DNA of 64,000 nt from Leptospira idonii (GCF_004770995.1 NZ_RQHW01000047.1:186001-250000), one strand, 5' to 3'. Shown: positions 34,603 to 44,123, counted from the first letter of the stretch. The notes: generated from the letters alone by a model not told the origin. Translations and numbers: made by a program.

Positions 34603-36162
34603 ATGTTAATCTATTTGTTTTCACATTCCAGCAATACCTCCCAAATGAAGCTTAATAGATTTATTTTTATCTTTTTTTCTGTCATTCTAACTTTGTTTTT
34701 ATTCGGTCAAAATCTCAAAGCAAGTTGGGGAATCATTGATGACCATGAAGTATTCTATTTAAACGATAAATATATATCGGAGAAAGGGTCGTTTTTTGAT
34801 ACTGTTTGGACTTATTCAGAAGTCGGAAAATTCGGTGACTTCCCCCGATATAGACCGGCATATTATATGATCCGTATGGCAGAGACTCTTTTGCAACCAG
34901 ATGTATTCGGTTGGTATCTGTTTCGTTTGTTTATTTTTGCCTTTTTTCTTTTTGTCTGTATGTTATTGCTTTCCGAATATTTTTCCGTATTCAACTCCTT
35001 GTTAATTGTTATTTGGTTTGTTTCTTTCGGTTACTGGGGGGATATATTCACTCGATTAGGTCCCGGTGAAATTTATTGCACCTTGGGAGTTTCGTTGTTT
35101 TTATATGGAATTATATGCGAGTCAAGAATGAAACATTCTCATCTCTGGGTGTATTTGATTTCACTTGGCGATATCATTGCTGCTGGTTCCAAAGAAAACT
35201 TTATATTTTTAACTCCCGTTTTGTTGTATTATCTTTGGCGGCATAGACATAAATGGAATTGGAACTTTTTACTTCTGATTCTTTCCGTATTTTTCAATTT
35301 GATTGTTTTCTCCTCCGTTGCGATTTACATTCTTAAAACTGCAGATATATACGGAATGGAAGATCCTCAGCAAAAATCTTCCTTATTGAAAAGATTGTTT
35401 TTAAATTCGTATGTGATCTTTAGTTTTTCGGTTTTAGTCGTTACGTTTTATGTGCTCCGATTGTATCGACTTGTTTCTCATAGAAAAATGGATTGGAAAA
35501 GCTTATTTCTGATGATCTTTTTCTTTTTAACTGTTATTTTTAATATTATTTTTTATTCCGGTTATTGGCCGCAATACAATCGTTATGATTTTCCGGGAAT
35601 TATATTGATTCAAATGACACTTTTGGTAGCTTTGTATTCGTTGTTAAGATACCCCGCCTCCTTTTTTTCAGATAGAAAACTGGCCCTCCAAGTCTTCTTA
35701 TCAATATTGATGATTCTTTTGATTCGCCCTTTAGATGCTCTCTCTGTGCGCAAGGAATCTGAGAAGAATGCGATAAGGACTTCTCAATTTTGGAATCAGT
35801 TGAATTCTGTGTCTTCTTATGCAAATAAAGAACCTGACTCTGTTTGGGTGATCGCAGTGAATCAACCTTATGATTTCGAATTTTTTGATTCCTCATTGAG
35901 ATATAGCAAGCAGTTGAGGATTGATATTCCTAAAGTATTATGGATGGAGAATGTTTCTTCCGGAAACGAACATGAAGCAGGCCTTGTCTCCGATTTGAAT
36001 CTTCGATCGGAAACTGGAATCGAAGAATATAATGTAATTCCACGTCGGCAGTTTGAAACAGGAACATATAACTGTATTTTTACTCAATTTAATACCGATA
36101 TAATTCCGGAAAATTTGAATAAAAGATGCAAAACATATAAGAGTGTAATAATCAAATGGTAA
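34603..36162 (+). CDS. Multi-membrane GT-C-like glycosyltransferase
   Basis: 519 residues with about ten hydrophobic segments. After the first helix comes ASWGIIDDHEVFYLNDKY near 39-56, where the acidic DDHE in the first periplasmic loop is the kind of site GT-C enzymes use. RYRPAYYMIR follows. A soluble tail covers about 390-519. ATG 34645 is an alternative start that would place the first helix closer to the N-terminus. The next gene codes for a polyprenyl-phosphate sugar synthase, so this protein probably uses that donor on the outer face of the membrane. No named family is recognised with certainty. Confidence 0.65.
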   Translation: MLIYLFSHSSNTSQMKLNRFIFIFFSVILTLFLFGQNLKASWGIIDDHEVFYLNDKYISEKGSFFDTVWTYSEVGKFGDFPRYRPAYYMIRMAETLLQPDVFGWYLFRLFIFAFFLFVCMLLLSEYFSVFNSLLIVIWFVSFGYWGDIFTRLGPGEIYCTLGVSLFLYGIICESRMKHSHLWVYLISLGDIIAAGSKENFIFLTPVLLYYLWRHRHKWNWNFLLLILSVFFNLIVFSSVAIYILKTADIYGMEDPQQKSSLLKRLFLNSYVIFSFSVLVVTFYVLRLYRLVSHRKMDWKSLFLMIFFFLTVIFNIIFYSGYWPQYNRYDFPGIILIQMTLLVALYSLLRYPASFFSDRKLALQVFLSILMILLIRPLDALSVRKESEKNAIRTSQFWNQLNSVSSYANKEPDSVWVIAVNQPYDFEFFDSSLRYSKQLRIDIPKVLWMENVSSGNEHEAGLVSDLNLRSETGIEEYNVIPRRQFETGTYNCIFTQFNTDIIPENLNKRCKTYKSVIIKW

Positions 36163-37091
36163 AGAAGAAATCAATAGATATTGTGATTCCTTGTATGAAC
36201 GAGGAAGACAATGTGTGGCGTATATACGAGCGTATTCATAATGTATGTCCGCCTGTATATGATTTGCGTTTGATTTTTGTGGACGACGGGTCTAAAGATG
36301 CCACTTTGAAAAAAATAAGGGAGTTACAGCAAAAATATCCTAAAGAGGTTTTTTATATTTCCTTTTCCAGAAATTACGGTCATCAAAAAGCACTCAAAGC
36401 TGGTTTAGATCATTCTACAGGTGATGCGGTAATTTCTATTGATGCAGATATGCAGCAACCTCCCGAATTGATTCCTGAAATGATTCGTAAATGGGAAGAG
36501 GGATTCGATATTGTATACACCAGAAGAATCGACAATGAATCAGTTTCTTTTTTTAAGAAAATCACAGCTAAAGTGTTTTATCATTCTTTGAATTATTTAT
36601 CTGGCGTAAATATTGATTCTGGTGCGGCAGACTTTCGTTTACTGGATCGGAAGGTTGTAGATGTAGTCGCCTCATTGAAGGAGGAGTTTCTTTTTATCAG
36701 AGGTATGATTTCCTACATAGGCTTTAATCAATTTCCGATCGATTACACTCCGGCAAAAAGGGAACATGGGCAAACCAAATATACATTTAAGAAAATGTTC
36801 CAGTTTGCTTTAGAAGGTATTACCTCTTTTAGTACTAAGCCTCTGCATTTGGCTACGATCCTCGGATTTTCTCTTTTTGCATTTTCAATTGCTTATTCCC
36901 TTTATGCGGTATATGTTTATTTTTTTACGGATATCGCTATATCCGGTTGGACTTCTCTTCTCGTTAGTGTTTTATTGTTAGGTGGGGTTCAGTTGATGAT
37001 GTTGGGGATTTTGGGAGAGTATATAGGTAAAATGTTCATAGAGGTGAAATCCCGACCCATGTATATCATTCAAGAAAAGAAGATCAAATAA
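36156..37091 (+). CDS. GtrB/DPM1-like polyprenyl-phosphate sugar synthase
   Basis: 311 residues. IDIVIPCMNEEDNVWRIYE near 7-25, FVDDGSKD near 46-53, SIDADMQQPPELIPEM near 94-109 and REHGQTKYTFKKM near 204-216 are the GtrB/ArnC/DPM1 signatures, with two C-terminal membrane helices near 228-250 and 265-290. It transfers a sugar from a nucleotide to undecaprenyl phosphate, making a donor for periplasmic transferases. It overlaps the GT-C-like gene before it, its likely partner. No GtrA flippase is directly next to it. Confidence 0.88.
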   Translation: MVKKKSIDIVIPCMNEEDNVWRIYERIHNVCPPVYDLRLIFVDDGSKDATLKKIRELQQKYPKEVFYISFSRNYGHQKALKAGLDHSTGDAVISIDADMQQPPELIPEMIRKWEEGFDIVYTRRIDNESVSFFKKITAKVFYHSLNYLSGVNIDSGAADFRLLDRKVVDVVASLKEEFLFIRGMISYIGFNQFPIDYTPAKREHGQTKYTFKKMFQFALEGITSFSTKPLHLATILGFSLFAFSIAYSLYAVYVYFFTDIAISGWTSLLVSVLLLGGVQLMMLGILGEYIGKMFIEVKSRPMYIIQEKKIK

Positions 37092-37114
37092 TCGTCACAA
37101 TAAGATTCAATTTA

Positions 37115-37969
37115 ATGCCAAAACTATCCATTATCACAATCAATTTCAACGATAAAGTCGGTCTTAAAAGGACCATCGATTCCGTTAAGTCGCAAACTTG
37201 GCGTGATTTCGAACACATCATTATAGATGGCGGTTCCACCGACGGTAGTTTGGAATTGATTCAATCCGAATCCTCTCATTTTTCTCATTGGGTAAGTGAA
37301 AAAGATAAGGGAATTTATAATGCACAGAATAAAGGGATACTTGCTGCGAAAGGAGAATACTGTCAGTTTTTAAACAGTGGGGATTTTCTTTTTGATGAGA
37401 AGGTATTGGAAAATATTTTTTCTAAAAATCCGAATGAGGATCTATTGTACGGAGATATGTCCATTGATTATGGCAATCGAATTGAATATGGAAAAAGCCC
37501 CGATCGACTTACTTTTCCTTTTTTAGCTTTGGAAGTTCTTTGGCATTGCACTTGTTTTATCAAAAGAGAATTATTTTCGAAATATGGAACATACGATGAA
37601 GCTTTTCGCATCGTTGCCGATGTTGATTTTTTCTTCCGCGCGTTAGGAATGAACGATTCTTCCTGGAGATATTTCCCACTTAGAATTGCGCAGTTCAATA
37701 CGGGAGGGTTCGGCTCTTCCCCTGCGAATCAAAAACTATTAGCAGATGAAAGAGAAAGAATGTTAAATAAATACCTTACTCCTCTGCAGATAGAAATGTG
37801 CAAAACATATTTATCATTAGAAAATGAATGCATTCGTTATAGAATGAGTCGAGTGGTTCGTCTTTCCAATCTAATCAAAAGAATTCCCGTTCTGTCTCAT
37901 TCGATACAACTTCTGCTCTTCGTAATGGAGAAATTTTACAGACTTGTTCGAGGATATAAGTTAAGTTAA
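37115..37969 (+). CDS. Glycosyltransferase family 2 (WcaA-like)
   Basis: 284 residues. LSIITINFNDKVGLKRTIDS, IIIDGGSTDGSLELI and EKDKGIYNAQNKGI are the typical segments of the GT2 group seen in colanic-acid and O-antigen loci, with CQFLNSGDFLFDE in place of the DxD site (SGD form). WHCTCFIKRELF and IVADVDFFFRAL near 165-195 complete the acceptor domain. Soluble, cytoplasmic. It is independent of the GtrB gene before it, with a 23-base gap. Donor unknown. Confidence 0.85.
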   Translation: MPKLSIITINFNDKVGLKRTIDSVKSQTWRDFEHIIIDGGSTDGSLELIQSESSHFSHWVSEKDKGIYNAQNKGILAAKGEYCQFLNSGDFLFDEKVLENIFSKNPNEDLLYGDMSIDYGNRIEYGKSPDRLTFPFLALEVLWHCTCFIKRELFSKYGTYDEAFRIVADVDFFFRALGMNDSSWRYFPLRIAQFNTGGFGSSPANQKLLADERERMLNKYLTPLQIEMCKTYLSLENECIRYRMSRVVRLSNLIKRIPVLSHSIQLLLFVMEKFYRLVRGYKLS

Positions 37970-37972
37970 TAC

Positions 37973-38827
37973 ATGAAAATACTTTGCCATATCAATCATT
38001 ACTTCGGGCAAAATGAGTTTTTTACGGGAAAGTCATCTTTGCCTCCCGGAGTAGAGCCTGAGGAAGTAGCTAAAAGAGCTTCCGTTAGAAAAAAACATGT
38101 CGAATCCGTAATCAATCAAATGAAATCGTTCGGTGGTATTGATGTTGTAGTTTGCGGAATGAAAGACTATTCTTTGGTTCCGATCGATCTTGATTTTTCT
38201 TACATTCGATCGACTCCTTTGCTGATGATCTATGAGTCCATCGATAGAATGGCTGATAAAATAGATGAATATGATTATTTCATAAATTTGGAAGATGATA
38301 CTTTTCTTACGAAAGAGACATTCGAAAATATCGTCCGTTTCGATAAGACTTCTTTCGTAAACGAGATACTTCTTCCTAACCGCTTGGAAACAGATGATTC
38401 TGGGAATCTCTATTGTGTAGATATTCAAGCTTTGCCTGGATGGACTTTGCAAATGAAACAGTTTGAGGGGCATTCTTTAAAAGTGGCTCTGAATCCTCAC
38501 TCTGCACTTGTGATTTTCTCCAAGGAAAAGTTTAAATATGCATTGAGTCATATCGATAGAAGTTTCAGGAAGAATATACTTGCAAATGAATTGGATTCTG
38601 CGTTCGCCTATTATCATTCTCCTTTTTCACTTTTCAGAAGTGAAGACTTGTCTTTTCATTCTGTAATTCATTTGGATCGTTGGATTTATTCCCCGGGTGA
38701 AACCCTTTACAAGGTTTCGCATAAAAGAAGATATAACATTTCCATCGGAGATTTTTTCCCTCCCATTTTTATGAGAGGACTTCGATTTATTCTTAAACGT
38801 TTTTTGCGAAGGAACAAAACTGCATGA
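37973..38827 (+). CDS. Unassigned protein with GT-A-like glycosyltransferase features
   Basis: 284 residues. I do not recognise a named family. The protein has MKILCHINHYFGQNEFFTG at the N-terminus, a YDYFINLEDDTFLTKETFENI stretch near 100-120 with an EDD that could be a metal site, a middle segment with NPHSALVIFSKEKF, and a basic C-terminus (RFILKRFLRRNKTA) that may touch the membrane. No membrane helix or signal peptide is visible. Flanked by GT2 and methyltransferase genes, it is probably a glycosyltransferase acting on the same glycan. It overlaps the next gene by four bases. Confidence 0.55.
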   Translation: MKILCHINHYFGQNEFFTGKSSLPPGVEPEEVAKRASVRKKHVESVINQMKSFGGIDVVVCGMKDYSLVPIDLDFSYIRSTPLLMIYESIDRMADKIDEYDYFINLEDDTFLTKETFENIVRFDKTSFVNEILLPNRLETDDSGNLYCVDIQALPGWTLQMKQFEGHSLKVALNPHSALVIFSKEKFKYALSHIDRSFRKNILANELDSAFAYYHSPFSLFRSEDLSFHSVIHLDRWIYSPGETLYKVSHKRRYNISIGDFFPPIFMRGLRFILKRFLRRNKTA

Positions 38828-39660
38828 GGAACGAAGAGCACGATTATTCTAATTTTATCGATCTGCAAAACGAAAATTCTTCTCTGACTAAAATTATCGG
38901 AAAGATAACTCCAGGTTCAAATGTCTTAGAATTCGGTCCGGCAGGCGGATATATGACTCGCTATTTGAAAGAAAATCTGGGCTGTAAAATAGTATGTGTG
39001 GAGATAAGTGAAGAATTAGCCAATAGCGCTAAGCTTTTTTGTGAGAGAATGATCATCGGGGATATCGATCATCTTGATTTTAAAAAAGAATTTCCTGTGG
39101 ATCATACATTCGACTTCATTATATTTTCAGATGTATTGGAACACTTATATTTCCCTAAAAAACCTCTTTCTGAATCATTGCGATTACTAAAAGAGAACGG
39201 TCGAATTCTTGCATCGATCCCAAACATTGCACACGGTTCGATTATCTTACAGCTATTAAACGGTAGATTCGAATACCAAAGTCAAGGATTGTTGGATAAC
39301 ACTCATATTCGATTTTTCACTAAGTCGAGTATTTACTCTCTTTTTCAGGAAACTGGATATAAGATTGATCATTTGGAAAGGGTAAAGATCGGTATATTCG
39401 AAACAGAATTCGATTTTAAAAAAGATAGATATTCTGAAATACAACAAGAAGCGATTTCTTTGTCTGAAGAATCGGAAACATATCAATTCATTGTCGATGC
39501 ATCAAGATCTTCTTCCAAGCAGTTGCCCGTTTCAGAAGAAAAATTACTTTCTTCTTCCGAATCATATCGGGAATTCCTAGATTGGAAAGCATTGAAAAAC
39601 GCGAAAATCGTTCGAATTGCAATTTCTTTTCAATCTGTTTTGAATCGAATTTTGAAATAG
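38824..39660 (+). CDS. SAM-dependent methyltransferase
   Basis: 278 residues. Class I SAM domain: NVLEFGPAGGYMTRYL near 35-50 as motif I, CVEISEELANSA as motif II, FIIFSDVLEHLYFP near 97-110 and ENGRILASIPNIAHGSI later. NTHIRFFTKSSIYSLFQETGY is usual for methyltransferase type 12/23 proteins of glycan loci. Unlike the genes at 7547 and 33743 it has no zinc ribbon. Target likely a sugar of the O-chain. Four-base overlap with the gene before it. Confidence 0.85.
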   Translation: MRNEEHDYSNFIDLQNENSSLTKIIGKITPGSNVLEFGPAGGYMTRYLKENLGCKIVCVEISEELANSAKLFCERMIIGDIDHLDFKKEFPVDHTFDFIIFSDVLEHLYFPKKPLSESLRLLKENGRILASIPNIAHGSIILQLLNGRFEYQSQGLLDNTHIRFFTKSSIYSLFQETGYKIDHLERVKIGIFETEFDFKKDRYSEIQQEAISLSEESETYQFIVDASRSSSKQLPVSEEKLLSSSESYREFLDWKALKNAKIVRIAISFQSVLNRILK

Positions 39661-39676
39661 ATATATCGAATCTCAT

Positions 39677-40726
39677 TTGAAAAAGACCGCTTTCATTCGC
39701 CATTTTGCTATAGGAGATGTGCTTTTAACTCTTCCCGTCATCAAGCAGTATAAAAAAAACTTTCCCGGTCACGAGACTTATTTGGTTACCGATATCAGTC
39801 TGATCCGGCCAAATGAGTATTTGGATCGAGTGATTTCTTTTTCAGATATTGATTTTGAGAATTTCGAGAAGGATTTCGATCGAGTCATTTATATGGATTA
39901 TGAATCGAATCCGGAAGTGCATGTTCTGGATTCGTATGCTTTCTGTGCAGACATTCGCCTGGAAGATCGTACAATTAGTTGGTCTTTGAATGAGTCTTCC
40001 CTTGTCAGAAGCAAGGAAATATTAGAAAAAGAAAATTGTACTCCGAAATTTGTCACCTTACAGGTACAATCCGGTCATTCTCTTAGAAACTATCCGATGG
40101 CTCATTTTCAGTCGTTGATTGGTTTGATTCGTGAGACTGGTATGCAAGTAGTCGTATTGTCTGACAAAAAAAATCCTCTTGTTGATTGCATCAATCTGGC
40201 AGGAAAAACAAAGAACATTGAAGAAGTTGCGGGAATCATTTCTCTTTCCGATTCCTTTATCGGAATTGATTCGGGATTGTTGCATATTTCCCAGGCATTA
40301 GGAAAAAATACTATAGCTATATTCGGATCCACAAATCCTCTTTATAGAGTGACTCGCCCGAAAAATACATTCATCGCTTCCGTAGAGGAGTTGGATTGTT
40401 TGGGTTGTTATCATAAATCAGGCAAAGGTGCGGAAACTCTTTCTGTCTGTAAAAGAGGCGATTTGGCGTGTATGAATCATTTGTCCCCTGAATTTATTTT
40501 TTCACTTTGGTCCCGATCTTTTTCGAAAGAGAATTCTGGCTTGGAGATGAAGATCGATTCAGCAATTCGAAGTGCTGAGGAATATTTCTCTAAATCGGAT
40601 ATGGGAACACGTCGGAAAAAAATGTTTTCCGATTATCGTATCAGAGTGGAACGTTATTTAAACGAAAAACGATGGACGAGTAAATTACGTTCTGTTCTAA
40701 AGAAATTGATATCTTATGTGCGTTAG
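39677..40726 (+). CDS. Glycosyltransferase family 9 (heptosyltransferase-like)
   Basis: 349 residues from TTG 39677. FIRHFAIGDVLLTLPVIKQY near 5-24 is the GT9 opening, VTLQVQSGHSLRNYP near 117-131 starts the second domain, and DSFIGIDSGLLHISQALG near 192-209 with GSTNPLYR near 217-224 is the conserved donor site. Four Cys in LDCLGCYHKSG and LSVCKRGDLACM recall the Cys-rich segment of some GT9 proteins. It is not a close copy of the GT9 at 31702. Donor unknown. Confidence 0.85.
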   Translation: MKKTAFIRHFAIGDVLLTLPVIKQYKKNFPGHETYLVTDISLIRPNEYLDRVISFSDIDFENFEKDFDRVIYMDYESNPEVHVLDSYAFCADIRLEDRTISWSLNESSLVRSKEILEKENCTPKFVTLQVQSGHSLRNYPMAHFQSLIGLIRETGMQVVVLSDKKNPLVDCINLAGKTKNIEEVAGIISLSDSFIGIDSGLLHISQALGKNTIAIFGSTNPLYRVTRPKNTFIASVEELDCLGCYHKSGKGAETLSVCKRGDLACMNHLSPEFIFSLWSRSFSKENSGLEMKIDSAIRSAEEYFSKSDMGTRRKKMFSDYRIRVERYLNEKRWTSKLRSVLKKLISYVR

Positions 40727-40735
40727 TTGGATCGG

Positions 40736-41935
40736 ATGAAGATAGGGATCGACGCATATGTAGCGCGTTTTCCACTTACGGGGATCGGTAATTATACTTT
40801 TTCTCTAGCCAAACATCTAGAGAAATATTATCCTGAGAACAAATATTGTTATTTTTTAAAGGATGACTACATTCATGATAGATCCTTTTCCGATTATTTG
40901 AGAGACAAGGAAAAAAGATTCGTTCTCTCTTCCTATTTTCGAAACCGTTTCCTTCGAAGAGTTGAAAATAAAATCAAAACCAAATTTTTCCAAGGGATAT
41001 TGTCTTCAGAATCTTATTTTAAACTTTGTTTCAGTCGATTGGAAGATGAATTGTTTCGGTTGACTGAAGATTTGGATTTGTATCATGGAATCGATTGGTA
41101 TTTTCACGTATCTCCTAAAGTGAAAAGGAAGATTTTAACGGTTCATGATTTAACATCCGTCATCCTTCCCGGTTTTCATGATCGGATGTCTGTTGGTAAA
41201 GAAATTGCGAAATCTAAAAATTTGGACGCTTTTGATTTATTTTTATCCGTTTCCGATTCTACGAAAAACGATTTAATCCGTTATTATGGCGTAGCTGAAA
41301 ATAAGATCAAAACTGTTTATCAAAGCTGTGATCCGATCTTTGATGATATTCAATTATTAGACAAACAAGCAGTCCTTTCTAAATATTCAATCCCTACGGA
41401 TCGGCCCTATTTTTTATCCGTATCTACAATCGAACCGAGAAAAAATTTCATAAAAGTTCTGGAGTCTTATCAAAACTATAAAGATAGAACTGGAGATTCG
41501 GATTCCATTCTCGTGTGCACCGGTTTGTGGGGATGGAAAAATAAGGAGTTAAGCGATTGCATTAATAGACATCCTTATTCCGATTCCATATTTTTCACAG
41601 GCTACTTGGATCTTTCTGACATGCCTACATTGTATCATTATGCATCCGGTTTTCTTTATCTTTCCGTCTATGAAGGATTCGGTCTTCCCATTTTGGAAGC
41701 TATGAAATCAAAAGTTCCCGTAATCTGTTCGAATACATCCTCTATGCCCGAAGTGATAGGGGATTGTGGTTGGCTTGTCGCTCCGAACGATGTGAACGCT
41801 GTTGTCGATGCTATGATTGAATTGAAGGAAAATAAAGAAAGTGTAAGTCTAAAGTCGGAAAAGGCATACGAAAGAAGTAAAAATTTCAACTGGCAAAGGA
41901 CGGCAAAAGAAACTTTTGAATCATATCAATCCTAA
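40736..41935 (+). CDS. Glycosyltransferase family 4 (paralogue of the gene at 42929)
   Basis: 399 residues from ATG 40736 (TTG 40727 is in frame). IGIDAYVARFPLTGIGNYTF at the N-terminus, LYHGIDWYFHV, TVHDLTSVILPGFHDRMSV, FLSVSTIEPRKNFIKVLE and YLSVYEGFGLPILEAM are typical of mannosyl/rhamnosyl GT4 enzymes. The protein two genes downstream shares all of these in the same order, pointing to an old duplication. Probably retaining and cytoplasmic. Confidence 0.85.
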   Translation: MKIGIDAYVARFPLTGIGNYTFSLAKHLEKYYPENKYCYFLKDDYIHDRSFSDYLRDKEKRFVLSSYFRNRFLRRVENKIKTKFFQGILSSESYFKLCFSRLEDELFRLTEDLDLYHGIDWYFHVSPKVKRKILTVHDLTSVILPGFHDRMSVGKEIAKSKNLDAFDLFLSVSDSTKNDLIRYYGVAENKIKTVYQSCDPIFDDIQLLDKQAVLSKYSIPTDRPYFLSVSTIEPRKNFIKVLESYQNYKDRTGDSDSILVCTGLWGWKNKELSDCINRHPYSDSIFFTGYLDLSDMPTLYHYASGFLYLSVYEGFGLPILEAMKSKVPVICSNTSSMPEVIGDCGWLVAPNDVNAVVDAMIELKENKESVSLKSEKAYERSKNFNWQRTAKETFESYQS

Positions 41936-42944
41936 AGTAGGAATTGTTCTTATCAATTGGAATTCCGGAGTTAAAACAATTCACTGTATAGAATCCATTC
42001 AGAAGCCGGAAAGTTTTCAATATGAAATTATTGTCATCGATAACGGTTCTAAGGACGGTTCGTTAGAAAAATTAAAAGCAAGGTTTCCTGATCTTCGGAT
42101 TTTTGAAAATAAAGCAAACATGGGTTTTGTAGGAGCTTGCAATCAAGGTCTGAAATACTTTTTAGAAAAACAAACTCCTTACTGTATATTGTTTAATAAT
42201 GATATGATTGCCGATGAAAATTGGCTGCGTTCTTTCGTTGCAGCAGCGGATCGTTATGAAACAAGTGATATCTTAGGGTCGACGATCGCATTTAAAAATA
42301 TGCCGAGGTTGTATAATTCAACCGGTGTTGTAATGAATTTTTCAGGCTATTGCTGGGATCGCGATTTCGGTGAATATGTAGATGATGTAAAGAGGCAGAC
42401 GGGAGAAGTTTTGGCGGTGAGCGGGGGATCAATGCTCATCAAAACCCGTATATTGAGCCGCGTAGGTTATTTAGATAAAGATTATTTCGCCTATTATGAG
42501 GATCTAGAGTTTTGCTTAAGGTATCGGCGTATTTTGAATGGGAACATTACTTTTGTTTCAGAGGCTAAATGTTTTCATGAATATTCAGGTTCTTCCTCTT
42601 CCGTGCCAGTATTTCGCTATTGGTTGACTGTAAGAAATTTTTGGATCAATATTGCAAAAACATTCTCATTGTCCATGATTTGGAGGTATTATCCTCGAAT
42701 TTTGTGGGATCGTCTACGAGGAGAAATTCGTAACCGGATTCGAAATAAACAATATAAATTTTTATGTATAGAAATTGTAAGTATAGTTCTATTTTTTTAT
42801 TATCTAGCAAAGAACGTTAAAATGTTCTTTGCTAAAGACTATTCAAAAAACTACGAACATCTTTTGGTACAATCGCAAGGTTATGCTGAAATTAACATTT
42901 CCCATATAGAAAAAGAATCAAAGCAGAAATGGAAATCTTATTAG
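41916..42944 (+). CDS. Glycosyltransferase family 2 (rhamnosyltransferase-like)
   Basis: 342 residues from TTG 41916, overlapping the previous gene by 20 bases. VGIVLINWNSGVKTIHC, IVIDNGSKDGSLEKL, ANMGFVGACNQGLKYF and CILFNNDMIADENWL (the DxD is NND) fit the WbbL/rhamnosyl GT2 group, with DYFAYYEDLEFCLRYR in the acceptor region. A hydrophobic stretch near 285-295 may anchor it. The inverted repeat at 42805-42834 lies in its 3' part. Confidence 0.85.
   Translation: MNHINPKVGIVLINWNSGVKTIHCIESIQKPESFQYEIIVIDNGSKDGSLEKLKARFPDLRIFENKANMGFVGACNQGLKYFLEKQTPYCILFNNDMIADENWLRSFVAAADRYETSDILGSTIAFKNMPRLYNSTGVVMNFSGYCWDRDFGEYVDDVKRQTGEVLAVSGGSMLIKTRILSRVGYLDKDYFAYYEDLEFCLRYRRILNGNITFVSEAKCFHEYSGSSSSVPVFRYWLTVRNFWINIAKTFSLSMIWRYYPRILWDRLRGEIRNRIRNKQYKFLCIEIVSIVLFFYYLAKNVKMFFAKDYSKNYEHLLVQSQGYAEINISHIEKESKQKWKSY
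42805..42834. repeat. Perfect 11-base inverted repeat inside a coding region
   Basis: TAGCAAAGAAC at 42805-42815 and GTTCTTTGCTA at 42824-42834 are exact reverse complements with eight bases between, and the inner bases can extend the stem further. It could form a hairpin in the mRNA of the GT2 gene. It lacks a U-rich tail, so it is not a standard terminator. Confidence 0.6.
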
Positions 42945-44110
42945 ATGCATCTTCCTTAAATTATCCGCTTTCCGGTATCGGATATTATTGTTTAAATTTA
43001 TATAAGTCCTTACTAAAGGTAAATTCGGGAAAACATAATTTTCATTTCTTGTGGCATCATAAGAAAATCGAGGATGAGGAAGCTAAATTTTTATTCCAAG
43101 CTTTGGAGGAAAGTCGATCGAACTTGATTTTCCAGAAGGAATACTTTCAAAACCTTTCTCCTTTTGTACCTAAATTGCATCGTTATTTAAGATATGCTGA
43201 CAGAAGACTGAATTCTTTGCGTGGATTTAATACGAACGATTACGATGTATATCACGGACAAGATTTATTATTCGACATTCCTGGAAAAGCCAGAGATATC
43301 TCCACGATTCATGATTTAACTACGGTCAAGTTTCCTGGGTTTCATGCGGAAGTGAATATAATTAGAAACGAAAAAAAGCTGAACTACCTAAGGGAAAACG
43401 CAAGCGCAGTTGTATCCGTTTCCAAACATACGGAAAAGGATTTATTGGAATATTATCCTGAATTCGTGAATCGTTCCCATGTGATTTATAATTTTTGTCA
43501 TGAAATTTTTGAAAAAGAATCTTCCTCTTTCTCCACTGAAATCATAGATAAACTTCAATTAAGAAACGTGCCTTATCTTTTATCCGTCTGCACGATTGAG
43601 CCAAGAAAAAATCTGATCCAAGTGCTTCGCGTTTTCGAATTATTGAAGCAGGAAACAAAATATAAAGATATTAAGTTGGTTTTGGCGGGAGATTACGGTT
43701 GGGGAAATTCCGATTTCAATAGAGAGTTCTCCGAACATAAATATAAAAAAGATATCATCATTACCGGTTATCTTCGTTTGGAAGACCTTCCTATACTTTA
43801 TAAAAACGCATTGATCTTCTATTATTTATCCTTATATGAAGGTTTCGGGCTTCCCGTTCTAGAGGCGATGAAGGTCGGTTCGGTAGTGATTGCTTCTAAC
43901 GTTTCTTCCATTCCAGAAGTGACAGGAAAGGACGGCGCTGTGCTTGTCGATCCTCAATCCTTGGAAGAAGTATTGGAACAATCTAGAAATTTACTTGAGA
44001 AACCTTCCTTAAGAGAAGCGTATCGACAAAATGGTATGAAGAACTCCGCTTTTTTCCAACCTGAAGAGATCGCAAAACAATATTTAGCTTTGTATGAAGC
44101 TTTGAACTGA
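42929..44110 (+). CDS. Glycosyltransferase family 4 (paralogue of the gene at 40736)
   Basis: 393 residues. ILLDASSLNYPLSGIGYYCL opens the protein; VYHGQDLLFDIP, TIHDLTTVKFPGFHAEVNI, LLSVCTIEPRKNLIQVLRV, IITGYLRLEDLPILYKNA and YLSLYEGFGLPVLEAM follow in the same order as in the protein at 40736. The two probably arose by duplication with a GT2 gene between them. It overlaps that GT2 gene by 16 bases. Donor may be the same kind of sugar with a different linkage (inference). Confidence 0.85.
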   Translation: MEILLDASSLNYPLSGIGYYCLNLYKSLLKVNSGKHNFHFLWHHKKIEDEEAKFLFQALEESRSNLIFQKEYFQNLSPFVPKLHRYLRYADRRLNSLRGFNTNDYDVYHGQDLLFDIPGKARDISTIHDLTTVKFPGFHAEVNIIRNEKKLNYLRENASAVVSVSKHTEKDLLEYYPEFVNRSHVIYNFCHEIFEKESSSFSTEIIDKLQLRNVPYLLSVCTIEPRKNLIQVLRVFELLKQETKYKDIKLVLAGDYGWGNSDFNREFSEHKYKKDIIITGYLRLEDLPILYKNALIFYYLSLYEGFGLPVLEAMKVGSVVIASNVSSIPEVTGKDGAVLVDPQSLEEVLEQSRNLLEKPSLREAYRQNGMKNSAFFQPEEIAKQYLALYEALN

Positions 44111-44123
44111 ATACGATTTACGA

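Noticed and set aside
38033..38473. Open frame on the minus strand, 146 codons
   Set aside because: It lies wholly inside the gene 37973-38827, has no ribosome site or recognisable domain, and looks like a shadow of that gene.
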